Of a DNA stretch of 64,000 nucleotides, positions 20,910 through 31,122 are shown piece after piece. The DNA is from Pogostemon cablin (Eukaryota; Streptophyta; Magnoliopsida; Lamiales; Lamiaceae), in contig CM042955.1 in the NCBI GenBank assembly GCA_023678885.1, positions 36,240,088 to 36,304,087 of the forward strand. Direction: 5' to 3'. A program made the position numbers and the translations under genes. The notes under the pieces were generated by a model, which searched no databases, was not told the origin of the DNA, and worked only from the letters and a program-made list of their open reading frames with translations. Each line of letters begins with the position of its first letter. Position 1 is the first letter of the stretch.

Positions 20910-22957
20910 ATGGGCAAGTCACAAGGTACGTTTTTCCAACTCAATTACTCTAGGATTGAAGGTTTAGGTAAGAAATTTGATGTGAAATAGAGAATTGATG
21001 TTGAGTATGGTTGAATTTCATGGTGAATGTTGATATTTTGATTGGTTTCATATGAATTCTTGTTTCTTGGTTTGTGGTTGATTGATTATTGATAGAACTT
21101 GGATTTTTATGTGGATTAATCAAGGGTATAGAACATACCATAGAATGAGCATGTTGATTTGGTTTGAAATTGATGAAATTGAAGTAGTTCATTGAGGGAA
21201 ACATGTTGAATTTTTGATTGAATTGCTTGAATTGCTTAATGCATGCTTGTTGGTTATGTTTTGATGATTAAAGAAGGTGTAATTGAAGATGTTTTGAGAA
21301 TGTTGAATAAGCAAGTGGTGTTGAGATGATAGTTTGTATGAATATGCATTGATGCTTGAAGTCTTGAGTAGAGTATGTGATGTGCTAGTACAATACTTGC
21401 TTTCTTGTCTTGTTGGTTGGATTGAAGTATTTGTTTTCAGGAAAGGGACAAGTATCAAGTAAAGGAAAAGGAAAAGCAGAGGAGGAGAGATCAAAGAAGA
21501 GGCATGACAGGCCTTCAAACTTGGACAAAGTGACAAGGAAACTGAGGCTACAAGACCGTTTACCTGATAACTTCAAGATTAGGATGCAAGGTTGGGATGA
21601 GATTAAAGAGAAGTGGGAAGAAGTTTCAGACAAGATAGCTCGCACTCGATACCAAGATGATGAAGCGATGAGGATAATGAGAATAGGGGATGATATATTT
21701 TGGATGTTTGATCAAGTAGGGATCCGAAGATTCATGGAGTTGAAGAGGCCGACGTACTTCCATGTTACAGCGGAAGTGGTTTGTTCGTTTGAGATGGAGA
21801 AGGACCCGCTTGGATACCCCTATCGGTGTACGTTTCAGCTTGGTGGAGTGAGTAGGAGATGGACGTCTGAGAATTTCAACGAGCTATTTGAGACACCTTT
21901 GGAGATCCCTCGTTTAGAAAGTGCTGTATTCAGTGTAAAGCGATTTTGGAGGGAGATCACTGGGGAGATTCATGATTACAAGACCAGACAGGCTCGTGCT
22001 TCCGTAATAAAGAACCCTGTCTTGAGGTACATGGACCGCATCCTGAGCAACACGTTGTTCGCCCGCTCGGAGGGGAGTGTTGTGTCTAGAGGAGAGTTAT
22101 ACGCCTTGTGGTGTATGTTGAATGGAGTGAAGTTCAACGTTGGAGCTTATTTTATTGCGCAGCTGAATCGATTCAAGACCATTGGTTTTCAAAAGGTGAA
22201 TATTGGAGGGTTATTGACGATTTTGGCTGAGCATTACAACTTGAACCTCACCGGCATTACACCAGTAGAAGGAGAACCCGATTTGATTATGAGCACGTGC
22301 GCGAAGGGAGGGTTTGCCCATTTTAGAAATGGAGATTGGTTTTTCACGAGAGGTCTCAAGCCTTTCGAATTTATGTTCCCCTTCGACGTGAGCAACTTGA
22401 CAACTATTCGGGAAGCAAGGAATAGGCTAATGAATTCTCTAGGACACACCGCTTTATCCGTGGCAGCGAAGTCGGGTGGTGATTGGAGAGCGGTAGCACA
22501 GATGTGTGCTGAGGGAAGGATGGCTGAGTTACAGCAGATTGTTGATCGAGGAGAGTTCCGTCCACCTCAGCCGCAGCAGTCTGAAGAGGAGGATCAGGTA
22601 GATGAGCAGCCGGAGATGGAGATTCCGGAAGGAGAGCAGCATGATGCGCCTCAGCATGCTCCAGGACCGCAGCAGCGGCGAGCAATTCCAGGTACTCGGG
22701 AGCAGCTTCGCTTGATTCATGAGCAGCTGATCGCGGTGGTAGCTGCACAGCAAGAGACGAACAGGCAACTCGCACTCGCTAATGCCAACTACGCCACGCT
22801 GAACGAAAGGTACTCTGCCTTAGATGAGCGTGTTGGTAGAGTGAGTAGTCGAGTGGATATGATGGATAAACACATTACCAGTCTGTGCCGAGCTGTGGAA
22901 AATAGAATGGATGAGGATGACGATGATGATGAGGATGATGATGCTCCTAGGGAGTAG
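20910..22957 (+). CDS. Env-position protein, ATHILA ORF1-like, probable two-exon gene
   Basis: Function unknown; it occupies the place of the env-like gene of Athila elements. Exon 2 (21441-22957) is open and uninterrupted, unlike pol. I infer exon 1 at 20910-20925 (ATG, MGKSQ plus one base) followed by donor GGTACGT and ending at acceptor TTGTTTTCAG (21431-21440). Phases agree and the joined N-terminus would be lysine-rich. Core residues include RIGDDIFWMFDQVG, FMELKRPTYFHVTAEVVCSF, CTFQLGGVSRRWTSENFNELF and GELYALWCMLNGVKFNVGAYF, resembling the plant ATHILA ORF-1 family (PF03078). The tail is Q/E/P-rich, then coiled-coil-like, ending in an acidic DDDD stretch. I see no convincing signal peptide or membrane segment, so it does not look like a classical envelope protein. 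Confidence 0.6.
20926..21440 (+). other. Probable intron in the env-position gene
   Basis: 515 bp, AT-rich, donor GTACGT after CACAAG and acceptor TTGTTTTCAG. Using it joins the ATG at 20910 in frame to the long open frame. The alternative is initiation at ATG 21410 inside the intron. Confidence 0.5.
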
Positions 22958-24265
22958 TTTCAGGTTTTCTTTTGGTTTCTCCGATTCATCTTATCTCCAT
23001 TCTTCTTTTATTTTTACAGATTGGGGTGTGATTCATGTGTGAGTGGCATGTACTTGATAGTTGATCTTGTATTGTTGCTCTGTATATGGGTTATTGATGT
23101 GCACTCATATGTTTACGTGTTTATTTTCATTTGGAAAGAGCATGAATAATTTGTTAAGTATATGGAATTCATGAGGAATTGATTTTGATTATGTGCTATG
23201 AGGAGTATTAGGAATTGATTACCTATGTGAGGATTTGAGCCTTTATCATGATTAATCATGATAGTTTATTCTTGAGAGAATCATTCATATGAACGTATTC
23301 TAGAACTTGGCTTGGAGTCTTGTGTGAAACTTACAATTGATGAAATATTAGGATATGATCTTAGGCCATTTTTGATTAATTGAGTCACTAAGCCAAATTT
23401 CACCTTTCCTAATGATCTTATAAATCTTTGGTAGCCCTGTTTGAGCCTTTTAAAAGCTTTTTCTTTGGCAAGCCAAATATACGAGCCTTAATTATCTTAT
23501 TTGAGCTTTGAAAATACCCTATTCATTGGTAGAGAGAATAAGGTGAATAAGTGTGGAAGAAACAAAGGGAAGATGGAATGAGGTTCAGTAAGAAAAGTGC
23601 ATGGTTAAATCTTGTTAGGGATAGTGCCTGAAATTGGTACCCCGCATTGCTAATACATGGGGCTTGAAGTTTCTAAGAAACAGCCGAACGATGTTCGAGA
23701 AGGGTAGTGCCCATAACTGGTACCCGAGCAATTAAAAGAAGAATGATGTTGATGCAAGGAAGAAAAGGAAATTTGATAATTGCAAGTGCAAGAGAAGAAT
23801 TGGAGGAGAATATGAAGCCGAATGAGAAATCAAGAACCTCCAAGGTAACTCTCTACTAGTGTATTAAGTTACTATGACCAAATTTTCCTACCCTTTCCAA
23901 AGAGCCAACATTACAACCTTGAAACAAGTCCTTTGTGATCCTAGTCTTAATCTAATGTAAGTTGATTTCTGAGACCTTTGCCAAGCTTATGGTTACGCGT
24001 GAATATGAATTGATATGAGTGTTTATACTAGCCTATAGTGCCTCACGCACGAGCAAAAGAGAGTAAAGACTTATCTTGTCAGTGAGATTACTTAGTGCTC
24101 CGAATGGTGTGTGATTGGATTGATTTTACATGAGTGACATATTTGATGCAAGTAATTCTTGTTTGATTCAATGAAGTGGCATGTGTAATATGTGTTGTAC
24201 TTGATCTTGTTGAATTATACATGACTCTTGTGGTTTAAATTGGTTGCCTCGGGACGAGCAACATG
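22958..24265 (+). other. 3' non-coding region of Athila element
   Basis: No gene seen. Colinear in patches with 2809-4570 of element B (reverse orientation), including hairpins at 23618-23643 and 23702-23725 and CCTCGGGACGAGCAA just before the polypurine tract. Confidence 0.65.
23618..23725 (+). other. Two conserved hairpins in Athila 3' region
   Basis: 23702-23725 is GGGTA-(14 nt)-TACCC with loop GTGCCCATAACTGG. 23618-23643 is GGGATA...TACCC with loop GTGCCTGAAATTGG. Both match the hairpin family at 3394-3502 in element B. Confidence 0.6.
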
Positions 24266-24279
24266 TAAGTTTGGGGGTT
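24266..24279 (+). other. Polypurine tract of Athila element
   Basis: GTAAGTTTGGGGGTTT ends directly at the 3' LTR start (TGATGAG, 24280). Same sequence form as in element B. Confidence 0.8.
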
Positions 24280-25946
24280 TGATGAGTGTGTAAATTCACA
24301 AGTTTGGCGCTATGTTTTGTGCTAGTTTTGGAGAGTTTTGATGTGGAAATAGGTGGAAAACCTATATATATTGTGAAATAGCATGAATCAGGTGTTAGTG
24401 GAGCTATTTGAGTGTTTTCTTAGCAAAAACGGAGTGAAAGGGCCAAGAATCGAAGAGACGGAGTCGAAGCCACGCGAACCGCCCAAGAAGTAGGTGGGTT
24501 CGACCTGGCTGGAGGAGGGTTCGACCTCTCCAGCAGGTCGAACCAACGTTGCTGGACATACAGAGATGGGTTCGACCACGACTCAGTTGGTTCGACCTGG
24601 CCATCAGGTCGAACCATGGTCGAACCAGTTTGCAAGAAGGAGGATTCGACCACGACGTTGGGGTTCGACTTGCCAGTTGGTCGAATCGGGAGCAAGAGTT
24701 GTCCAGTGCTGAGGTTCGACCTGGGGTTCAACCAAGGCCTAAGTGGTTCGACCTGTCCAGAAGGTCGAACCTGTGCAGAATTCTTCCAGTAGTGGGGTTC
24801 GACCTGGGGTTCGACCTGTGGCTCGGGGTTCGACCTGCTTGACGTGGTCGAACCTGTGTGCGAGAACTTACCTTATCCGGATTTTCGAGGCCGAAACGCG
24901 TGAGATCACTTAGGAAGCCCATTCCAAGCCCTAGAGACATGATTACAAGTATAAAAGGAGGCTCATACAGAGAATAAAAGAGAGCTTTTGATCGTCAATC
25001 GTAGGAGAGACAAGAGTAGAGGTGGTGATCCATCCGGAGGGCTGTGACAGAGGTTCGCTGAAGGTTCAAGTAAGAATGATTAATCTAACCATGATTGTTC
25101 CTAGATCAATCATGGGCTAGAACCACCTTGGTAGTTCTAGGGTTATGAAAGTTTCATGATGTAATTCGTGTTTCGTGTGTAAAACTCCGTACAACACTAC
25201 CTGTGGTTTGTTTTATATAAGATTGCATATTTAATCCATACTCATAGTCATTTTGTGCATCAATGATCGTTGTGTAGAGTCTGAATACATGACATGGTTA
25301 TTGATTGAGTGCGTTCACTACTGAGCAGGGTTTATCGTTATAATTCTAAGTGAAGGGATTCCGAAGTATTATTAGAACTGTCTTATATGAATATTCATGA
25401 ATTGAATTGAATTCGGGTTGATGAATAGGATGAAGAGTATAACTTTATAGTACCTAAAAAGGGAGATCAAATCGGGTTAGATTCTAGACGTAGAAGATAA
25501 TTGATTATGATAGTACCTAGAAAGGGGGGTGAAGCATATCTCTTGCTCCGATGTTATTCACACGTGTCAATCGCATATTTACTTGTGTCTATAGAGTAAA
25601 CTTGCATGGTCTAGTGATGCGTCCACAAACCACAGGGCAGAGTCGAACACCATCACACGAAAATACGAATTGCTAGTGAAACTGGATGACCCAACGAACT
25701 ACCTATCATTCTTATTGATCACAACTCACTTCTCTCTACTTTTGCTATTTCTTTTGTTATTTCGATTAGAAGTTACTATCCATTAAACCTTTACAATTAC
25801 CAACATAGTCTAAAATATACTAGAAGATTATAAAATTGATATTTATCCGTCCCGTGGGTTCGATATTGTAACTTGGTCATCTTCGCGACTACAATTGATA
25901 TCCTTATACTTGAGGATTAATTTGTGTGTTGAGAAAACCCCTATCA
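24280..25946 (+). repeat. 3' LTR of Athila element
   Basis: 1667 bp, near-identical to 12037-13674. Carries an extra 29 bp near 24428-24457, motif array 24497-24854 and TATA box 24950-24956. Most substitutions between the copies are transitions. Confidence 0.95.
24497..24854. repeat. GGTTCGACC array in 3' LTR
   Basis: Copy of the 5' LTR array with a few motif changes (for example GTTCAACC at 24727 where the 5' copy has GTTCGACC, and GGTTCGACC where it has drifted), showing independent decay of motifs. Confidence 0.9.
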
Positions 25947-26787
25947 CCCGTGCACACGATTGATGCATAAGTGTCAAAGATCGGCTAGGACTAGATCCTG
26001 CGAAAACTCGGCACGAGTAGGTGGGAGAAAGTGCTAAGGACAATCCTGTCGCCCGACTCAAGCGATAGCATGATGAAGAAATAAATACGCTCAGGAGGCG
26101 ACTTGATCAAGTGGAGAGAAGAAACTAGGCCGGATTTTATAGCATTCATGATTCGGAAAGCGACCACCATAAAAAAGATACGGATCCCTCAAATTCCCCA
26201 ATATGCCGGCAAATCCAACCCGATCTCAAACCTCAATAAATATGTAGGGTGGATGCTAGCACAAGGGTGTTTGGAAGAGGATCGATGTAAGATGTTCCCC
26301 TTAACGTTGGGAGATAAGGCGCATTCGTGGTTCGAATCTCTTTCCATTAACTCCATCGACTCATGGGCGCAACTCGCCACGGCTTTCTCATCCCACTTTG
26401 CATATTTGGGGCAAGGAAAGGAGCCAAAACAGAAGTTGGCCTGCCTACGGCAAGGACCAAAAGAGTCTTTGAAAGATTTTATGAAGAGATTCAATGAACA
26501 ACGCACCAACACAGAAGAAGTGTCGGATGAGACGTCTACCATCCTGGCAACCGCCGCCCTACTCCCAGGGTCGCCCATGTGGACTAGCTGACAGCAGAAA
26601 TTACCAAACAGCTATGCAGCCTTCATGGTCTCGGCTCCAGCATTCATCCATAGCGAAGAAATTCCCGAGGAATATAAAAAGTCTAAGGACGACCTTAAGG
26701 AAGGCGACAAGAAAAAGAAAAAATGGGAAAAAACTATAGGGCTCCCCTTCTTTCAAACCATTCCCACATTATGATCAGATTCAAGAG
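25947..26787 (+). pseudogene. Tat gag core (broken)
   Basis: Continues the Tat gag right of the Athila insertion. In one frame (26103-26591): IPQIPQYAGKSNPISNLNKYVGWMLAQG, LTLGDKAHSWFESLSINSIDSWAQLATAFSSHFAY and ESLKDFMKRFNEQRTNTEEV, the retrotransposon gag domain as found in Tat elements. After 26591 the frame shifts (AFMVSAPAFIHSEEIPEEYKKS-type sequence continues in another frame to about 26740). Confidence 0.75.
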
Positions 26788-27309
26788 ATGACGGAGTTAC
26801 TCGAACTCACGCCTGAAGAAATATTCAGCAAGATACAAGACACCAATCTGTTGAGTCCCCTACCTAAAATACGTGCAGATCCGGCCAAGCTAAATAAAAA
26901 GAAATTTTGCAAATACCACAAATCCGTCGGCCATGATACCAACAAATACCGAGATCTGTTGACCGAACTGCTGAGACTATTTGAGGATGGAAAGCTAGAC
27001 CGATTGGTGGCCGGCCCAAAATGGAAGAAAGAGCAACCTCCTGCCATGGGCGAATGGTTTCAAGGACCAACCAACCCTCAAGGACATATCGGCCCTGGAG
27101 ACCGTCTGCCCACACCGTCTAGAGAAGTATACATGATGGGCGAAGGCTACGTGGGGACTTCCCATGCCTTTACCACCCAGTCGCGAAGAAAGCGGAAAGC
27201 CGAGCTGCGGGAACTTGATAGGTACCAACATGTATTTACGGTGAGTCCGCGACCATCTCTACATGAAGCCAACATATTCTTCTCTGAAGAAGATCTCGCC
27301 GAAGTATGA
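26788..27309 (+). pseudogene. Tat nucleocapsid-like region
   Basis: Contains FCKYHKSVGHDTNKYRDLLTELLRLFEDGKL, the usual C-x2-H-x4-GH-x4-C knuckle of Tat gag, here ending in Tyr instead of Cys, then the basic SRRKRKAELREL (about 27180-27215). It would package RNA. Stop at 27307-27309; protease follows directly. Confidence 0.7.
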
Positions 27310-28046
27310 ACCCCCTACAATGACCCACTGGTAATCTCGGCTATGGTCTCAGAAGTAAGGGTGTATCGATATTTGGTCGACACAAATATTATATTCAAAA
27401 AGGCATTCGAAGCCATGGGGGGCTCCCTCACAATAAGACGTCTCCGTGTAATGATGAAATTCGAGGTTTCGGCAATGCTGTCATTACCCCCTTGATGCAA
27501 GCGGAACTATCAATCCAGATGACCGACGAGAAACAAGTGGTGAAAGCCCAGCACACCCTCGAATTCAAAGTGGTGGATCTTTCGTCTCCATACAATTGCA
27601 TCTTAGGACGAACGTTTATTCACCGGTTTAACTCTGTTCCCTCTATGCTTCACCAATGTCTGAAGTTTGTAACCACTGATGGCCAAGTCGACACTGTTAG
27701 AGGTAGCCAAAAGAAAGCCAGAGAATGTTCATTCATCGAAAAAGGAGACGGGCTCAACTACCACGATCCAAGTTTTCAGTTAATGATGATGGAACAACCA
27801 AACCCAGAAGAGGAGGCAAATCATGAAGAAGCCCCACCACAGGGCGACCCAACAATGATAGATCCAAACCCGGAGGGTGACCGAAAGTTCCGGCCCTTTG
27901 ATGATAAGGGAGTCAGCCTACCTCCAATAAACGATAAAGACCCAAGATCAGACAAGAAGAAAAAAAGTGGAGAACCGGCCGAGGAAACCGAGACAATAAG
28001 GATGGAGTCGAGTAACCCAGACCTAGAATTGTACATAGGATTATAA
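27310..28046 (+). pseudogene. Tat protease region
   Basis: Begins with PYNDPLVISAMV and RYLVDTNIIFKKAFEAMG. The family's D-[ST]-G active site reads VDTN, so catalysis is lost. After a frame change (about 27480), SIQMTDEKQVVKAQHTLEFKVVD and YNCILGRTFIHRFNSVPSMLHQCLKF match the C-terminal half and linker. The remainder is acidic and P/E-rich up to 28046. Confidence 0.75.
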
Positions 28047-28983
28047 CTAAAAGAGCTCTGATCAAATTCTTAAAATCCAGTCTAGACGTGTTCGCCTGGA
28101 CGTTTAGTAACCTCCAGGGGATAGACCCAAAACACGCGTGCCACCGGCTCAACACGAGCTCATCCTATCACCCCGTGGAATAAAAGAAAAGAAAGTACAT
28201 CCCCGAAAATATGAACTCATCGAAGCAGAAGCCAGAAAATTATTGGCAAACAACCTAGTAATGGAAGTATTATTCCCCGCATGGGTGGCCAACCAGGTCC
28301 TAGTACAGAAGGCAAACAAGTCATAGAGATTATGCCCGAAGGACAGTTTTCCACTACTGCATGTCGACCAAATGGTGGATGCTACAGTCGGTCATGAATT
28401 AATGAGCTTCATGGATGCATACTCGGGTTATCACCAGATCCCTATGCACCTGGACAATGTAGAAAAATGGCTTTCTACACCAAAAGGAATTTGTTGTGCT
28501 GGGTAATGATGTCGTTTGGGTTAAAGAACGCAGGCGTCACTTATCAGAGATTAGTAAACAAGATGTTCCAAGAAGAGTTGGGAAAAACTATGGAAGTATA
28601 CGTGGACGATACGCTGGTCAAAAGTGTTGACCCAAATGATCATGTACGCCACCTGAGAAAAGCGTTCGACATCTTACGGCAGTACAGGATGAAGCTTAAC
28701 CCTAAAAGTGCACGTTCGGAGTGTCCGCCAGAAAATTTCTCAGATACATGGTGAGTAAAATAGGAATAGAAGCGAACCCAGATAAAGTAAAAGCCATACA
28801 AGACATGGAACCTCCCAACCACTCCAAGGGTGTACAAAGGCTAGCCAGAAAGATCGCGTCTCTCAGTTGCTTCCTACCCAGAGCGTCCGATAAATGCAAA
28901 CCTCTCATGGACATGATCCGAAAAAGAAAGTTCGACTGGACGCCTGTGGCTCAAAAGGCCTTTGAAGAATTAAAGGACGTATA
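28047..28983 (+). pseudogene. Tat reverse transcriptase (broken)
   Basis: KYELIEAEARKLLANNLVMEVLFPAWVANQVLVQKAN (28206-28320), then after a stop KDSFPLLHVDQMVDATVGHELMSFMDAYSGYHQIPMHLD (28342-28455), a frameshift, MSFGLKNAGVTYQRLVNKMFQEELGKTMEVYVDD (catalytic YVDD 28599-28610) and, after another shift, FLRYMVSKIGIEANPDKVKAI. At least three frame disruptions. Confidence 0.85.
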
Positions 28984-29302
28984 AGCTAATACACAAATCC
29001 TGTCTAAACCACAGTTGGGCGAGCCTCTCAGCCTGTACTTAGCCACTTCAGAATCGACTTTGAGCGCATTGTTGGTTCAAACCAAGAAAAAGCAACAGGA
29101 ACCAGTATACTATGTGAGCCAGATGCTTCATGATGCTGAACTCAGATATTCGGTAGTCGAGAAGCTCGTCTATGCCCTGGTAATGAGCGCACAAAAATTG
29201 AGACCATACTTCTTGGGACATCCGATTGAGGTAGTAACATCTTTCCCACTAAGGCAAGTGCTCTCGAAACTGGATGTAGCGGGAAGATTGGTGAAGTAGG
29301 TC
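28984..29302 (+). pseudogene. Tat RNase H
   Basis: GEPLSLYLATSESTLSALLVQTKKKQQEPVYYVSQMLHDAELRYSVVEKLVYALVMSAQKLRPYFLGHPIEVVTSFPLRQVL follows RT in the usual order. The first acidic catalytic residue is not obvious (LYLATSES), typical of the degenerate first RNase H of Tat elements, which carry a second one. Confidence 0.75.
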
Positions 29303-29781
29303 ATGGAGTTAAGCCAGTTCGATATTAAATACATACCTCGATTGGCAATCAAGGCGCAGGCCCTAGCCGAGTTCATATCAGAACTCACTATCCCCATTTT
29401 ACTGGGAGAAGTGATCAACAGACCCTGGCAAATGTTGGTAGATGGATCGTCCACGACTTACGCCTCCAGAGCCGGCATGGTGCTCACCAGTCCCACCAGG
29501 GAGATGTTCTACTCGGCCATCAGGTTTGAATTCTCAGCAACCAAAAAGAAGCCGAATATGAAGCTCTACTCTCTGGCATGAGAATGACATTGACAATCGG
29601 GGTGAAAAGGATAATGATCTTTAGCAACTCGGAATTAATGGTTAATCAAATAATGGGAGATTACGAGGCTAAAGATCAGCAGCTGGTCAGCTACCGCAAA
29701 CTAGTAGCAGATATGATCCAAAAGTTCGACCACGTCTATATCACGTAGGTCCCTAGGCTACAAAACACCCAGGCCGACGCA
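29303..29781 (+). pseudogene. Second RNase H (archaeal-type) of Tat lineage
   Basis: FDIKYIPRLAIKAQALAEFISEL is followed by WQMLVDGSSTTYASRAGMVLTSP (29424-29492), the VDGSS start of the extra RNase H that distinguishes Tat, Ogre and Retand elements. It continues with a frameshift near 29545 into ALLSGMRMTLTIGVKRI-type sequence and the QLVSYRKLVADMIQKFDHV region. Broken by frameshift and stop. Confidence 0.75.
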
Positions 29782-30925
29782 TTGGCCCGCCTGGCGACTT
29801 CGGAGAATGTCGAACGATTGGGAAGCATCAGTATAATGAGACAGGAGGCCCTAAGTGATCAGACAATCTGGCAAATCAATGATGAGGAGACATGGATGGC
29901 TCTTATTAAAGCTTTCCTGAAAGAAGGAAAGGAGCCGAAAAATAAAGCAGAAGCAAAACGACTGCGGCTTCGAGCCTCCAGATATACCATGATAAACGAT
30001 GTGTTGTATAAGAAAGGATACCTGATGCTGCTACTGAGATGCTTAGACAAAGAGGAAGCTACCAAGATGTTAAGAGAAGTTCACGAAGGGGTCTGTGGGA
30101 ACCATTCGGGAGGTCAAGCGCTGGCATTGAAGATAATCCGACAAGGATATTTCTGGCCTACTCTTCGGAGGGATGCCATCGAATATGCCAGAGCATGTAA
30201 AAGTTGTCAAGTCTATTCTCCCATAATCAGAGCTCCATCCACTGAGTTAGTGACAACTGCGGCGCCCTGGCCTTTCGCCAAATGGGGAATAGATCTAATA
30301 GGCCCATTCCTGTCCGGTAGAGGAGGCTTCAAGTACGCCGTGTTCGCAGTTGACTACTTCTCAAAATGGGCGGAGGCAGAACGGACAGGTTGAGATAGTA
30401 AATAAAATAATTAAGCACACCCTCAAAACCCGGTTAGAAAGCCTCAAGAAAAATTGGGCCCCACAACTACCTGGGGTCCTCTGGTCGTACCGCACCACCA
30501 CCAGAACATCAACTGGAGAAATCCCCTTCTCGTTGACGTATGGTACGGAGTCAGTAATACCAGCAGAAGTAGCCTGCCCGACGTTTCGTGTGTCTCATGA
30601 AGAAGGAGGAACTAATTCGGAAGCCATCGAACTTAACTTGGATCTATTGGAAGAACTCCAACTATAGGCAGTGGAAAGGCATGCGATATACAAATCATGG
30701 CTAGAATCCTAGTACAACAAAAATGTGCGAAATAGGGATTTTACAGTAGGGAATTTGGTAATGAGGAAAGTCTGTCAATAAAGCGGAGTGCTCAGAGCAA
30801 ACTGGGAAGGCCCATACATAGTGAAAATAAATCTGGGTAATAGAGCATATGAGCTCAGCGAACTCAATGGTGAAAGTATCAAACATCCATGGAACATTCA
30901 GAATTTAAAGCGCTTCTATGCTTAA
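29782..30925 (+). pseudogene. Tat integrase, internally deleted
   Basis: MLREVHEGVCGNHSGGQALALKIIRQGYFWPTLRRDAIEYARACKSCQVYSPI (zinc-binding H-H-C-C) and FAKWGIDLIGPFLSGRGGFKYAVFAVDYFSKWAEAE (first catalytic Asp) reach 30382. The next sequence is GQVEIVNKIIKHTLKTRLE, so about 75 residues with the second catalytic Asp are missing. TYGTESVIPAEV and a C-terminal VGNLVMRK...NWEGPYIV...HPWNIQNLKRFYA (30740-30922) follow in other frames. Confidence 0.85.
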
Positions 30926-31122
30926 GCGTACTTAGCCAAATTGTCATGTGCACAAATTATAAAATTAAGGCTACAGGATTGTAAGGCCATAATAAGCAAA
31001 AAGGTGCAAGAAGGAAAATATGCATTATACCAAAGAAACTACTACCATATCATAACCCAAAAGACAAGTTTTACAGAAAAGAAAAAACATAAAAACCTAT
31101 GGGTGTCAAGAAGGGCCTCCCG
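30926..31122. other. Spacer after Tat pol
   Basis: Nothing recognisable. Lies between the end of integrase and the end of the antisense gene B. Confidence 0.5.

Larger units (their letters stand above)
12037..25946 (+). mobile_element. Athila-type Gypsy element nested in Tat gag
   Basis: A 13.9 kb element with LTRs 12037-13674 and 24280-25946 (TGAT...ATCA), tRNA-Asp-type primer site, gag-pol in one frame, a spacer with a motif array, an env-position gene, hairpins and a polypurine tract. Flanks are CCCAC (12032-12036) and CCCGT (25947-25951), agreeing at 3 of 5 with two transitions, compatible with a decayed duplication. LTRs differ at about 20 of 1638 aligned positions by eye plus one 29-bp indel, so it is clearly younger than its Tat host. 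Gag and RT resemble Athila; integrase lacks a chromodomain-type tail. Confidence 0.92.
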
